Shown: in pieces, positions 9,346 through 19,056 of the stretch
Layout of the letters: the number at the start of each line of letters is the position of its first letter
How positions within the stretch are numbered: position 1 is the stretch's first letter
From: an uncultured Pirellulaceae bacterium
GTDB lineage: Bacteria; Planctomycetota; Planctomycetia; Pirellulales; Pirellulaceae
Direction: 5' to 3'
Assembly (NCBI GenBank): GCA_937928555.1
Contig: CALFWR010000016.1
Location: 1-64,000, forward strand
Length of the DNA: 64,000 nucleotides
Notes under the pieces: model-generated
The model's database searches: none
What the model was told of the DNA's origin: nothing
Seen by the model: only the letters and a program-made list of their open reading frames with translations
Position numbers and translations under genes: made by a program

Positions 9346-10677
9346 TCAGACTTCTAGGAACAATCGAGCGGGTTCCTCGAGGACTTCCTTGATGGTCCTC
9401 AGAAAAGTCACCGCTTCACGACCGTCGACAATTCGGTGATCGTAGGTCAGCGCCAGATACATCATCGGGCGAATCACAATTTCTTTTTCGACCACCATGG
9501 CTCGGTCCTGAATCGCGTGCAGGCCAAGGATCCCGCTTTGAGGTGGATTGACGATCGGCGTTGAAAGCAGCGAACCGTAAACGCCGCCGTTGCTGATCGT
9601 GAAAGTTCCACCTTCGAGATCCGCCGGACTGACTTTGTTGTCTGCCGCCAAAGCAGCGTACTCGCCGATTTTGCGTTCGATGTCGGCAAAGCTCATTCGT
9701 TCGACGTTGCGAAGGATCGGAACCAGCAGGCCTTTGCCGCCCCCGATGGCGATGCCGATGTCCTGGTAATTTTTGCTGATCACATCGGTGCCACGGATCT
9801 CCGAATTGATCGCCGGAAAGCGACGAAGTCCCTCAACGGCAGCTTTCGCAAAGAAGCTCATAAAGCCAAGCTTGACGCCGTGTTTTTTGAGGAAGGCTTC
9901 CTTGTACTTTTTCCGCAAGTCCATCACCGGCTTCATGTCGACTTCGTTGAACGTCGTCAACAGGGCTGCCGTCTGCTGGGCTTCGACCAGACGTTTGGAG
10001 ATGGTGCGACGGATCATGCTCATGGGCTTGACCGATTCCTCGCGCGGTCCCATCGAATCGTTCCACTCTTCGGTCTGTGACGCGATCGAACTCGACGCCG
10101 AGGCAGCGGGTCGCGGTGGCGCAGCGGGAACCGGTGGCGGTAGCGGAGGTGCCGAACCGGGAGCCGGAGCATGGCCGCCGGGTTGCAGTCCCTTTTGCGT
10201 CACGTAACTGAGGACGTCCTCTTTGAGCAATCGCCCGCCTGGCCCTGAAGGCGTGATCGCGTCGGCGGAGATTTTGTATTCGGTTAGCATTACCTGGGCG
10301 GCGGGCATAATCCAGTCGGCTTTGTGTGTTGCAGCCGACCCGGCCGCTGGCGGTGGTTCTGCGACCGCTGCGGTGGATGAGTCGCCGCCTCCGGCAGATG
10401 CCGTCGCTGTCGCGGAACTTGAGCCCGCCGCAGGAGCTGATGCGGATTCGTCAATCTGGCACAGCAACGATCCGACTTTGGCAATCTGTCCGTTCTCAAC
10501 AGCGACCGAACTGAGCACCCCGGCCACCGGAGCGGCGAGAGCTTGAGAGGCCTTTTCGGATTCAAGTTCAACAAGATCATCATCGGTGGTGACATAGTCT
10601 CCGGGCTCTTTGAGCCACTGAAAGACCATCACTTCCTGAATGGAATCGCCAAACTCGGGGACTTTGACTTCGAACAT
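9346..10677 (-). CDS. sucB: Dihydrolipoamide succinyltransferase (E2 of 2-oxoglutarate dehydrogenase)
   Basis: A 443-residue E2 that transfers the succinyl group from lipoamide to CoA. The lipoyl domain (1-76) has the lipoylated lysine in ELESEKAS (Lys42). An Ala/Ser/Pro-rich linker (about 80-118) precedes the peripheral subunit-binding domain ([16 protein letters not shown]). A second Pro/Ala linker leads to the catalytic domain from about 210, ending with HRIVDG (about 414-419), the His/Asp pair of CoA acyltransferases. The succinyl rather than acetyl assignment rests on being directly downstream of sucA. It has the same strand and gap (about 100 bases) as its neighbours, suggesting one operon. 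Confidence 0.95.
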   Translation of the reverse strand: MFEVKVPEFGDSIQEVMVFQWLKEPGDYVTTDDDLVELESEKASQALAAPVAGVLSSVAVENGQIAKVGSLLCQIDESASAPAAGSSSATATASAGGGDSSTAAVAEPPPAAGSAATHKADWIMPAAQVMLTEYKISADAITPSGPGGRLLKEDVLSYVTQKGLQPGGHAPAPGSAPPLPPPVPAAPPRPAASASSSIASQTEEWNDSMGPREESVKPMSMIRRTISKRLVEAQQTAALLTTFNEVDMKPVMDLRKKYKEAFLKKHGVKLGFMSFFAKAAVEGLRRFPAINSEIRGTDVISKNYQDIGIAIGGGKGLLVPILRNVERMSFADIERKIGEYAALAADNKVSPADLEGGTFTISNGGVYGSLLSTPIVNPPQSGILGLHAIQDRAMVVEKEIVIRPMMYLALTYDHRIVDGREAVTFLRTIKEVLEEPARLFLEV

Positions 10678-10781
10678 TTGATTCTCGAAAAGCTACAGGT
10701 TAAACCGAAGGGGTATCGGTCGTCAGGTGCCGGGACGTTCAGGCAGAAGTCCGTTTGCACCGGGAAACTGGCCAGTTGAAT

Positions 10782-13592
10782 TTAGCCCTGGTTGGCTGGG
10801 GTCGTTTGAGCCGTTCCCATGGCTTCGGCGAACAAATCCGCCTGCTCAATTTTGTGCGTTTTCTTTGATCCGGTGGAGGGGCTGGCGGACTCTGGCCGGG
10901 TAATCGCGGAAATTTTCCAAGTATCTTCAAGCCCATACTCGTCCCAGCGGACCTTGATGAAGTACCAGGCCCCCATATTGCGAGGCTCTTCCTGGACCCA
11001 GTAGACCGGCGTCCCTTGCGGATACGCCTCCAGGGCGGCCCGAATCTCGTCAGCGGGAAACGGATAAAGCTGCTCGACGCGAATCACGGCAAAATCGCTG
11101 CGACCGAGTTCCTCACGTTCGGTAATCAGGTCGACACAGACCTTTCCTGAACCGACAAGGATCCGCGCCGGGTTGGCCGAAGGTGGGACTTGCTCGTCGC
11201 CGATGACGCGGGCGAAACGCCCGGTCGTCAGGTCTTCCATTGGCGACATGACTTTTGGATGGCGAAGCAGATTCTTGGGAGTGAACACGATCAGGGGTTT
11301 GCGCCACTTGCGAACGATCTGCCGACGAAGCAGGTGAAAGTACTGGGCCGCCGAAGTCGGATAGCAGATCTGCACATTGTGTTCTGCGGCTCCGGTCAGG
11401 AAGCGTTCGATGCGAGCGCTGCAGTGTTCCGGACCGCTGCCTTCGAATCCGTGCGGCAACAGCATGACCAAACCGCTCAGCCGGTTCCATTTGTCTTCGG
11501 CGCTGCAGATGAACTGGTCGATGATCACCTGAGCGGTGTTCACAAAATCTCCGAACTGGGCTTCCCAGCAAACAAGCCCGTCAGGACTGTCCAGGCTGTA
11601 GCCATAGTCAAAACCAAGCACTCCTGCTTCGCTAAGGGGGCTGTTGATGACGTCGACCGGAGCCTGGCCTTCGTCAATGTGAGCCAACATCTGGTAGCGA
11701 CGGCCATTTTCTGAATCGTAGATCACCGCATGGCGTTGGCTGAAAGTTCCCCGCCCACAATCCTGCCCGGAAAGCCGTACCGGATGGCCTTCTAGGGCCA
11801 GTGATCCAAAGGCAGCCAGTTCGGCCATCGCCCAATCGAGCGGACGGTCTCCGACGGCCGCACGAGCACGTGAATCGAGAACCTTGGCCAGCTTTCGATT
11901 CGGCGTGAAACCCTCAGGCACCTTGGAGATTTGATTTAACACATAAGTTAACTTGCCCGCGGGCACACCGGTGTCGACATCCTTGGACGGGTCTTCTTCG
12001 CCGCCTTCAAAGCCCGCCCAGATGCCCTGCCCGGACTGGATATCGCAAGTAAAGTGTTCCTTTCTCGCGGCCTGATACTGGGCTTCCAGCTTTTCCTTGC
12101 GGGTTTTCACCAGCGAGACGGCTTCTTCTGCGGTAACTTCCTGGAACTTCAGCAGTCGATCCAGATAGCCTTCGCGAACCGACTTTCGATTGTCAATTTT
12201 TTGGTACATCATTGGCTGGGTGTACCGCGGTTCATCCATCTCGTTGTGGCCGTGGCGCCGGTAACAGTACATGTCGATCACCACATCACGATGGAACGTT
12301 CTGCGAAACTCCATCGCCAGGTTGACGACCTGGGCGACGGCTTCGGGGTCTTCGCCGTTGACGTGAAAGATCGGAATCTGCAACATTTTCGCGATGTCGC
12401 TGGCGTACGTGGTGCTGCGTCCGTCTCCCGGATTGGTCGTGAACCCAACCTGATTGTTGACGATCACATGAAGCGTACCGCCGACCTTGTAGCCTCCCAG
12501 TTGGCTCAGGTTCAGTGATTCCTGAACCACGCCTTCACCGGCAAACGCAGCATCGCCATGAATCAACACGCACATCGTTCGGGAGCGCCACTGGTCGCCA
12601 GCACGATCCTGCTTTGCCCGCGCACGCCCCATCGCAACAGGATTCACAAACTCGAGGTGGCTGGGGTTGAAGCACAGCGAAAGGTGAACTTTTTTGCCTT
12701 TGCTGGTGGTCCAGTCGTTGCTGTGTCCCATGTGGTACAACACGTCGCCGCCACCGCGTTTGGACTCGGGGTCAGGATCGTCGAATCCCCAGAAAATGTT
12801 TTCCCGGCGCTTGCCCATGATGTTGGCCAACACGTTCAAGCGACCGCGGTGAGCCATCCCGATGACGACTTCGTTGATGTCGTGCTCGCCGGCTTTTTCT
12901 AGGGCAAGGTCCAGCAAGGGAATCAAAGTTTCGGCGCCTTCTAGGGAAAACGTTTTGGCACCGGCGAACTTGCGGCGGACGAACTCTTCGAAGATCACCG
13001 CATCGGTCAGGCGAGTCAGGATTCGCACCTGCGTGTTGCGATCAAGGCTGATTCGATTCTGGCTGCTCTCCATGCGGGATTGAAGCCAGTAGCGAACATC
13101 GTGGTCGTCGATGTGCATGAACTGGGCGCCGATGCTGCGGCAGTAGGTGTTCCGCATCAACTGCACGATGTCTTCGAGTGTCTGAAAATTTTGCCCGCCG
13201 ACGGTCCGCGCCGAAAACGTACGATCAAGCTCGCCGGGGTGCAGGCCGTAAGATTCCGGTTTGAGTTCGCTGTTGGTTTTGCGGGGCATCCCCAGTGGGT
13301 CAATTCTGGCTTCTAGGTGGCCGCGAACCCGAAACCCGCGCACCAGTTGGTCGACGCGATCCTGAAGCTGCGCAACCGATTTGCTGTTGGGCGTTTCCGC
13401 CGTGGCTGACCCGCTAATCGTGCCCGGTGTCGATGGAAGCAAGGCGGCACCGTCGGGAACCGGTCCCGACGATCCGCCGAAGTGTGGAGCCATCGTCCGG
13501 AAGTACTCTTGCCATTCGGGCGGAAGCGAAGAAGGGTCTTTTTGGTAGTCTTCAAAAAGACTGTCGACGTAAGCGCGACTGAAAACGTTCAT
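10782..13592 (-). CDS. sucA: 2-oxoglutarate dehydrogenase E1 component
   Basis: A 936-residue thiamine-diphosphate enzyme that decarboxylates 2-oxoglutarate and succinylates E2 lipoyl groups in the TCA cycle. NVFSRAYVDSLFEDYQKDP is the E1 N-terminal E2-binding segment. HRGRLNVLANIMGKR, GDVLYHMGHS and HGDAAFAGEGVVQESLNLS are the classical motifs of the TPP and 2-oxoglutarate site. DMYCYRRHGHNEMDEP is the conserved GHNE region. The C-terminal transketolase domain has LPHGFEGSGPEHCSARIERFL. Length matches E. coli SucA (about 930). It is first in the sucA-sucB-lpdA set. The start ATG at 13592 follows an untranscribed stretch of about 300 bases that should carry the promoter. Confidence 0.97.
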   Translation of the reverse strand: MNVFSRAYVDSLFEDYQKDPSSLPPEWQEYFRTMAPHFGGSSGPVPDGAALLPSTPGTISGSATAETPNSKSVAQLQDRVDQLVRGFRVRGHLEARIDPLGMPRKTNSELKPESYGLHPGELDRTFSARTVGGQNFQTLEDIVQLMRNTYCRSIGAQFMHIDDHDVRYWLQSRMESSQNRISLDRNTQVRILTRLTDAVIFEEFVRRKFAGAKTFSLEGAETLIPLLDLALEKAGEHDINEVVIGMAHRGRLNVLANIMGKRRENIFWGFDDPDPESKRGGGDVLYHMGHSNDWTTSKGKKVHLSLCFNPSHLEFVNPVAMGRARAKQDRAGDQWRSRTMCVLIHGDAAFAGEGVVQESLNLSQLGGYKVGGTLHVIVNNQVGFTTNPGDGRSTTYASDIAKMLQIPIFHVNGEDPEAVAQVVNLAMEFRRTFHRDVVIDMYCYRRHGHNEMDEPRYTQPMMYQKIDNRKSVREGYLDRLLKFQEVTAEEAVSLVKTRKEKLEAQYQAARKEHFTCDIQSGQGIWAGFEGGEEDPSKDVDTGVPAGKLTYVLNQISKVPEGFTPNRKLAKVLDSRARAAVGDRPLDWAMAELAAFGSLALEGHPVRLSGQDCGRGTFSQRHAVIYDSENGRRYQMLAHIDEGQAPVDVINSPLSEAGVLGFDYGYSLDSPDGLVCWEAQFGDFVNTAQVIIDQFICSAEDKWNRLSGLVMLLPHGFEGSGPEHCSARIERFLTGAAEHNVQICYPTSAAQYFHLLRRQIVRKWRKPLIVFTPKNLLRHPKVMSPMEDLTTGRFARVIGDEQVPPSANPARILVGSGKVCVDLITEREELGRSDFAVIRVEQLYPFPADEIRAALEAYPQGTPVYWVQEEPRNMGAWYFIKVRWDEYGLEDTWKISAITRPESASPSTGSKKTHKIEQADLFAEAMGTAQTTPANQG

Positions 13593-13895
13593 TTGACTGA
13601 TTGCCAGCGATTTCGGGAGTCGTGGCTTTTCGGGAACTCAGCGTGGTGGCTACCGTCTCATCCTGATCCGAACACGATTTCAAATCCCGATCGCCACAGG
13701 GCTAAAACTTATCCAATCACACGTTTTGCGGCTATCCGCATCAACACAAAAAGCCACCATTGGCGTCGATTTTTCCAAACTTTTGCCGTTGGAGCAGGGG
13801 GCGGTATTCGGGCGGAACTCAACCGGCGCAGCGGAGTCGACACTCAAGCGGGTACCGAAACAACAGTGAACCACCCAGCCGCTTCCTGCAACTTG
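13593..13895. promoter_or_regulatory. Upstream region of sucA
   Basis: A 303-base gap between sucA and the first R1 repeat. No gene could be supported; reading frames here are shadows. It probably holds the promoter of the sucA-sucB-lpdA operon, but no -10/-35 pair or operator is clear by eye. Confidence 0.35.
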
Positions 13896-14083
13896 CCCGG
13901 AATTATTCACCACGACGGGCGTTGATTCTACGTTTGGCCAACAGGAGCAAGGGAAAAACTGAATTTCAACAAGAAATGTGAATCATTCGGTAGGTGAAAG
14001 ACACAGCGATCGTTTCATCGCATTAGAGTAACCGATCACTGTCTCAACTGATTCTGACGCCCACGCTTGGTGAATAATCTGGG
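13896..14083 (+). repeat. R1 repeat, copy A (188 bp, MITE-like)
   Basis: Left end CCCGGAATTATTCAC, right end TGAATAATCTGGG, with the R1 core (GTTTGGCCAACAGGAGCAAG). CTTG lies immediately on both sides, consistent with a 4-bp target duplication. It lies 7 bases past the end of the gene at 14091-14747, without interrupting it. Confidence 0.85.
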
Positions 14084-14090
14084 CTTGCAT

Positions 14091-14747
14091 CTACCGCGTC
14101 GGAAAAGCCGTGATTACGCGGTCATCGGCAAGAACAAGCTTTACCCGTTTGAGCTCACGACCACCGTTTCGCTTGCCCTTGGCTCCGCCGTCGAAGCCAA
14201 CCTTGCGGTTCATCTCCACGACATAGGTGTTTTTGCCCTGAGACCGATCGGCCTGGACGCGACTGGATTTCGCTTTGGCCAGTTCGTACGCCTCGTCGAT
14301 CAACTTGAAGACCTCAACGCCTTTTTCCAGAAAAATCCCGTGGGCGGGCTTTGATGGATTGTCCTTGCAATGCAATAGCACGTGCTCAATCCGATGCTCG
14401 CTGCGACTGGGCGTGTACACCAGGCCCGCCGGAGACCTGTAGCGGTTGTCGCCTGTGCTGGTCAGCCAGTTGCGGACCGCTGTCCCGGCATCTCCAGCGG
14501 CGGAATCTTTCGCCGAGTTGGATTTTTGGTTTTGGCCCGGCAGTTTCGCGTCGTATTTGAAATCGCCCGAAGAACTGTCGCCCCTGTCCTTGTTGTTGTC
14601 GGCCTGACTGAGTGACGGCAACTGCATATTCAAGACCCGCTCAAGCGTAGGGCGGGTGAAGTGATAGGCTCCCGCCAGCAACAGCAGGCCTATAATGATG
14701 AGCAACTGTTTGGAATTAACTTTTTTGGAGTTAGCTTGAACGTTCAT
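14091..14747 (-). CDS. Single-pass membrane-anchored protein, unknown function
   Basis: A 218-residue protein. The ATG at 14747 (MNVQANSKK...) is preferred over the longer frame because a basic N-terminus and a hydrophobic anchor (LLIIIGLLLLAGAYHF, about 13-28) follow directly. The next 60 residues are low-complexity (Ser, Asp, Asn, Lys, Gln), probably a flexible periplasmic linker. The C-terminal domain (about 95-218) contains SEHRIEHVLLHCKDNPSKPAHG and ends in VIEMNRKVGFDG-like and RVKLVLADDRVITAFPTR stretches. The His pattern (HRIEH, LLHC, AHG) and the closing strands recall small BECR-type RNase or toxin domains, but this is only a resemblance. It is divergent from the gene at 14850. The stop codon is 7 bases from R1 copy A. 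Confidence 0.7.
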   Translation of the reverse strand: MNVQANSKKVNSKQLLIIIGLLLLAGAYHFTRPTLERVLNMQLPSLSQADNNKDRGDSSSGDFKYDAKLPGQNQKSNSAKDSAAGDAGTAVRNWLTSTGDNRYRSPAGLVYTPSRSEHRIEHVLLHCKDNPSKPAHGIFLEKGVEVFKLIDEAYELAKAKSSRVQADRSQGKNTYVVEMNRKVGFDGGAKGKRNGGRELKRVKLVLADDRVITAFPTR

Positions 14748-14849
14748 GAAGGATCTTGCTGGATTTCTGGCGGGATCGAAGCCACAGTTTCGCAAATCCT
14801 CTGAACTTGGCAACACGAACCACAGCCCCCTTTTTTCGGACTTGGACCA

Positions 14850-15173
14850 TTGATTGACGCAATTCGCGCCCAAATGCTGCTGCTGAAGTGCCGCGGCGAC
14901 GAAATCTGGTCCGAGGAAGTTTGCCGCAAGGAAGGCGTGCCCCAAAACTGGATCGACGAACTGGCCGAAAACTACGAATCCGGTTTCGACCAAAATGAAA
15001 ATATGATCTTCACCGACGATGGACTGACCAACCAGTATCGCGGAGTAAGTGACTTGCTGTTGGCCCGTCGACTGGCCGAACGGATCGGAATCGACTGGCC
15101 ACTCGCAACCATGGGGATCCTTGGCCGCAGAAACCAGGTAGACGCGATCAAGGAAATGCTTGACGAGATCTAG
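14850..15173 (+). CDS. Small conserved acidic protein, unknown function
   Basis: A soluble protein of about 107 residues. The frame opens at TTG 14850; an ATG at 14874 (MLLLKCRGDEIW) is an alternative, and neither has a clear ribosome site. It is rich in charged residues (DEIWSEEVCRKEG, DELAENYESGFDQNEN) with a short helix-rich C-terminus (LLARRLAERIGIDWP ... AIKEMLDEI). No signal peptide, membrane segment or metal motif is visible. It looks coding from its codon use and balanced composition. It is divergent from the membrane protein at 14747, with 102 bases between starts. I do not recognise the family; it may be a planctomycete-specific protein. Confidence 0.6.
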   Translation: MIDAIRAQMLLLKCRGDEIWSEEVCRKEGVPQNWIDELAENYESGFDQNENMIFTDDGLTNQYRGVSDLLLARRLAERIGIDWPLATMGILGRRNQVDAIKEMLDEI

Positions 15174-15442
15174 ATTTCACCAACTGTCGCGGGACTTCTG
15201 TTGCTAGCAGTTAAATGACGAAAAGTGCTGTCCGCCAAAGCGCGGGCGTTGCGATACAAGGTGGAATAATCCACAGGCAATTGGCAGAGCTAAACTTTTC
15301 CATTTTGCCCAGTCGATACAGGAAATATCGAAAACTCTTTTCGTTCACGGATGACAACTTACGGGCGGGCGGGTCCTGCCTTCCAATGATCCCGATTTTC
15401 TGGGCAGGAACCAAGACCTGGTCGCTCTACGGAGGCAAGAGT

Positions 15443-16222
15443 ATGAGCCAGGTTTCTAGCACCCCGATGCAACATTGGATCTCCCACAAAGTCCTTGCTG
15501 TTGTTTTTTTCTTCTCGTTGTGTTGCAGCGCGTTCACACAAACCAACGCTCAGGTCGGCAAAGAGTCCGGGCTATGGGAGTGGACCCCCATCGCCGACCA
15601 TCACCATTCCATTGTGGAAATTAACTCTGCGGGTGGAACCGGGACCGGTGTTGTCGTTGAAATCGATGAAGACAAACCTCTCAAGGGAGGATTTGAAGGC
15701 TACGTTTTGACGGCCTACCACGTTGTTCAGGATGACAACGGCGATGGCAAAATCAAAGTCAAATATCGCAATGGGAAACGGGCACGCAAATGCCGCATCG
15801 TCCATTCGGATGAACAAAAGGACGTGGCTTTGCTGTGGGTATGGGTGCCCGATGGCATCACCTGCTCGCCGGTCGCCAGCGATCCGATCGAATCCGGCGA
15901 TCGACTTGAATTCGCGGGACTCGGTGGTGGCTCTCAGCTGAAGTGCTGCATCCGCCACTTTGCCGCTGTGGCTTCGAGTCCGTCGAGCCTCGAAAAGATT
16001 TTTGCCGATGTCCCGCTGCTGCCGGGTGATTCTGGTGGGCCTGTTTTCAATGAGAAACGGGAAGTCGTTGGCATCATTTCCGGGGGATGGTTCTGGTTCA
16101 ACAGTGGAATCACAACGCCATCGGGTTCGTTGATTCGAACGACCTGGCCGGCTCGGGCCAGCAATGTTGGGCCTTTGAAGACATTGATCGCTCAAAAGAA
16201 CGAAACCATCACCCAGCGCTGA
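15443..16222 (+). CDS. Secreted trypsin-like (S1) serine protease
   Basis: A 259-residue chymotrypsin-fold protease. The ATG at 15443 is chosen because GGAGGCAAGAG lies just upstream and a signal peptide follows (VLAVVFFFSLCCSAFTQTNAQ, about residues 17-37). The catalytic triad is visible: His in LTAYHVVQ, Asp in KDVALLWV, Ser in LLPGDSGGPVF. There is no PDZ domain, so it is not a full DegP/HtrA protein. The C-terminus (about 225-259) is short. It is probably periplasmic or secreted. It is monocistronic, and the palindromic R2 repeat begins 20 bases after the stop and may act as its terminator. Confidence 0.88.
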   Translation: MSQVSSTPMQHWISHKVLAVVFFFSLCCSAFTQTNAQVGKESGLWEWTPIADHHHSIVEINSAGGTGTGVVVEIDEDKPLKGGFEGYVLTAYHVVQDDNGDGKIKVKYRNGKRARKCRIVHSDEQKDVALLWVWVPDGITCSPVASDPIESGDRLEFAGLGGGSQLKCCIRHFAAVASSPSSLEKIFADVPLLPGDSGGPVFNEKREVVGIISGGWFWFNSGITTPSGSLIRTTWPARASNVGPLKTLIAQKNETITQR

Positions 16223-16241
16223 CTTCCAGGTTCAGGCAAGC

Positions 16242-16375
16242 CTAGTGGTTTGTTACGGCTAAGAATTAGGGTTGGCAATTTTAGCCGTTTTGGCGATAGC
16301 CACGGTTTTCGCAGCTTCAACCGTGGCTATCGCCAAAACGGCTTATCCTAAAATTGAGCTGTGACAAAGCACTAG
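16242..16375 (+). repeat. R2 palindromic repeat, copy 1
   Basis: 134 bp. The outer imperfect inverted repeat is CTAGTG(G/C)TTTGT(T/C)AC at both ends. Inside is a perfect 25-bp inverted repeat (16283-16307 and 16319-16343; AGCCGTTTTGGCGATAGCC) with an 11-base loop. Transcribed from either strand it would fold into a very stable hairpin. A second copy, split by R1, is at 32260-32585. Confidence 0.85.
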
Positions 16376-16546
16376 ACGGTAAAAACCAAAACTATTGCAT
16401 GTGTGCCTTTGCAAAACCGTCCTGATTAGATGGCGATTTGCGAAATTTCATACGAAAAAAGAAGGTCGCCAATTTCGTAAGGTAACTCACTTCAATTACG
16501 ATGTCCGTTAACTAAACCACGGAAATTCTTTTTGAAGGTGTTAAGT

Positions 16547-19024
16547 ATGACGAAATTGAGGCGAAGAGCGGGAGTCAAATCGGGAGTTAACTATCAGGTG
16601 CTGGAGCCCCGCAAAGTGCTCGCACCTCTTTTTCCGATTTACGTCAACGGTGAGCTTTCTCTGGGGGATCCTGATTCGGCAGCCCCATATCCGCTCGATC
16701 AGACGTTCGCGTTAGAAACCAATCCGGACGCAACCAAAACAATCTATCTGGACTACGACGGATTTCGCTCGGTCAACAACCGGTGGAATCACGACATCGA
16801 TTTTCCCGCATTTAGTCTTGATGGCGACACCGAGAACTTCAGTGATGCCGAGTTGATTCAGATTCAGCTACAGCTGCAAACCGTCGCCGAAGACTTCGCG
16901 CCGTTCGACATTAACGTCACCACCAGATTCCCGGGCATCGAAGCTCTTCGTCGAACTGGAGCCGCTGACCAGACCTGGGGTATTCGCGTCGTCAACACTC
17001 AACCCACCGACGGGTTCGGAGAAGATTTTGGCGGCGTGGCGTTTCTTAACAGCTTCAACGATTCTGAAGACACGCCCGCGTTTACCGTTCAGGGCGGAGT
17101 GAACGTTGGCGCGTTGACGAATTCGCACGAGGTCGGCCACTCGCTTGGCTTGCTCCACGACGGTCTTGGTGATATCCCGACTCACCCCGGCGCAGGCACC
17201 GGCCAGTTCAGTTGGGGTCCGCTCCTTGGAGCCCCCTTCAATGCCAACATCACGCAATGGAGTAATGGAGACTACGCCAACTCCACCAACAGCCAGGATG
17301 ACTTTCAGGTTATCACCAGCCGTGCCAACGGTGTTGAATTCAGGACCGATGAAGCCGGCAACAACCCCTCAAGTGCCGCTGACCTTCCCAGCGAAGACGG
17401 CGGTGTTTCGACCTTTGGGTTTATCGCTGACCGCAATGACCTGGACTATTACGAATTCAGCACTAGTGGTGGAAACGTAACGTTCACAGCAGAGGTATTC
17501 CAGGGAAGCCCAAATCTGGATGTCGAACTTCAGATCGTTGATTCCAATGGACAGACCGTCGCGATTAACTCTCCGGTCAACAGTTTGAATGCTTCGATTA
17601 GCACCTTCCTGACCGAAGGGACCTACTTCCTGGTTGTTGACGGTGTGGGCCGGGAGGGATCCTATTCGGACTACGGAAGCGTCGGCTTTTACACTCTCGA
17701 AGGTCAATTCCCTCCAGCCGAAGAACCCTCTGCTGTGGTTGGTGAATCCGGAATCGTCACGAACGTTTTCCATCAGTTCACAACCATCCAGTTCGACCAG
17801 ACGTACGAAAACCCTGTGGTGATCGCAGGGCTTCCGACTCGAAACGGTGGCGACCCGGTCACCGTTCGTGTTCGCAATGTGACTTCCAACAGCGCCGAAA
17901 TTGCACTTCAGGAATGGCTGGGACAGGACGGCCTTCACGGTTTTGAAACGGTAAGCTATGCGGTCTTTGAAGCCGGCGAGCACACGCTTGCTGATGGAAC
18001 AAGGATTCTTGCTGGAGTCGCCGGAGGACAGAACCATCGCTTCAGGCCGCACAGTTTCGGGAATACTTTCTCAAGAAGCCAGGAAGTCCCCGTTGTTCTG
18101 GCTCAGACCGTTACCAATAACGAAGCTTCCACCGTCGCGGCCAGAATCCGCGGACTCAACAGGCGTGGGTTCTCGTTGCGACTCGCCGAAGCCAACGCAG
18201 ACAACCGCATTCATGCCAACGAGCAGGTTGCATGGGTTGCGATCGAGCAGGGCATCGGACGCAACGGTCAGAACAGGTTCATTGCTGATGCAACCGCCCT
18301 TGCAGTGACTCATCAGAATTTCAGGATCAACTACGGACCTCCTTTCAGCTCGACGCCGAACCTGTTCGCCCTCGCCCAGACTCATCGTGGTGGGGACCCG
18401 TTCCAGATTCGCTTGCGTAACGCTAACCGGTTTGGGGCCACGGTCTTCCTGGAAGAAGAGCAGTCCGGAGACCTGGAAATTACTCACAACCCGGAACGAG
18501 TTGGCTACCTCGCGATTTCCAACGGAATGCTCGAACCAGCAGCCATCTCCCGCGCGGCGTCCTTTAGCGCTTCAGCAAACCAGCTACCGGACGGGGCGGC
18601 CCTGCGGAAAACCGGTCGCCTTGTCGATGGCGACCTCTCGAAGGCATTTGCCGAAATGAACTCCTACGTGTTCCAGCCCAAGGGGCTTGAAGCCGATGGA
18701 GCTCTGCTCGCAGGCCTCGGTGGTGGTGACAAAGGCGTGGCTTCGTCAACCGATGCGACTCGCATGGTCGACTTCCGAGCTCAACAAACGTCTTCAACGA
18801 CTGCCAATGTTGCAGCGCGGGATGTTGCTGGCCCGCAAGGTCCACAAAGTCTACAAGCAGCCGTCGAAGCTCGTGACGTTTCAGGGCTTGCCGGATCTAT
18901 CGACTACGTCTTCGCCGGAATTGACCTGGATTTCGAAGTGCAAGACAGTCAAAAGGATCTCAAGAACCTCGGTGACATTTACGACGACAAAACCGAAGAT
19001 CTCATTTCAATTGACCTCCTGTAG
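16547..19024 (+). CDS. LEPR-motif surface metalloprotease with PPC and H-type-lectin-like repeats
   Basis: An 825-residue protein. The ATG at 16547 is preferred (GAAGGTG upstream) over the TTG at 16532. There is no ordinary signal peptide; instead NYQVLEPRKVLAP near the N-terminus is the LEPR-type motif of large planctomycete surface proteins. TIYLDYDGF starts a metzincin-like domain with HEVGHSLGLLHDG (about residue 194), a zinc site of the HExxHxxGLxH class. A bacterial pre-peptidase C-terminal-type domain follows (about 280-385, SADRN-DLDYYEF). Three similar β modules then span about 395-690. They have patterns such as NPVVIAGLPT...VRVRN, VPVVLAQT...ARIRG and PNLFALAQT...IRLRN, which resemble H-type lectin domains. 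The C-terminal 120 residues are unassigned. Confidence 0.82.
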   Translation: MTKLRRRAGVKSGVNYQVLEPRKVLAPLFPIYVNGELSLGDPDSAAPYPLDQTFALETNPDATKTIYLDYDGFRSVNNRWNHDIDFPAFSLDGDTENFSDAELIQIQLQLQTVAEDFAPFDINVTTRFPGIEALRRTGAADQTWGIRVVNTQPTDGFGEDFGGVAFLNSFNDSEDTPAFTVQGGVNVGALTNSHEVGHSLGLLHDGLGDIPTHPGAGTGQFSWGPLLGAPFNANITQWSNGDYANSTNSQDDFQVITSRANGVEFRTDEAGNNPSSAADLPSEDGGVSTFGFIADRNDLDYYEFSTSGGNVTFTAEVFQGSPNLDVELQIVDSNGQTVAINSPVNSLNASISTFLTEGTYFLVVDGVGREGSYSDYGSVGFYTLEGQFPPAEEPSAVVGESGIVTNVFHQFTTIQFDQTYENPVVIAGLPTRNGGDPVTVRVRNVTSNSAEIALQEWLGQDGLHGFETVSYAVFEAGEHTLADGTRILAGVAGGQNHRFRPHSFGNTFSRSQEVPVVLAQTVTNNEASTVAARIRGLNRRGFSLRLAEANADNRIHANEQVAWVAIEQGIGRNGQNRFIADATALAVTHQNFRINYGPPFSSTPNLFALAQTHRGGDPFQIRLRNANRFGATVFLEEEQSGDLEITHNPERVGYLAISNGMLEPAAISRAASFSASANQLPDGAALRKTGRLVDGDLSKAFAEMNSYVFQPKGLEADGALLAGLGGGDKGVASSTDATRMVDFRAQQTSSTTANVAARDVAGPQGPQSLQAAVEARDVSGLAGSIDYVFAGIDLDFEVQDSQKDLKNLGDIYDDKTEDLISIDLL

Positions 19025-19056
19025 CCTCCTGTGAGCCACTGGCAATTCCAAACCAC

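Noticed and set aside
14091-14747. Membrane-anchored unknown as a contact-dependent toxin (BECR-like His pattern)
   Set aside because: No immunity gene follows, and the His pattern alone is weak evidence. It is mentioned only as a resemblance.
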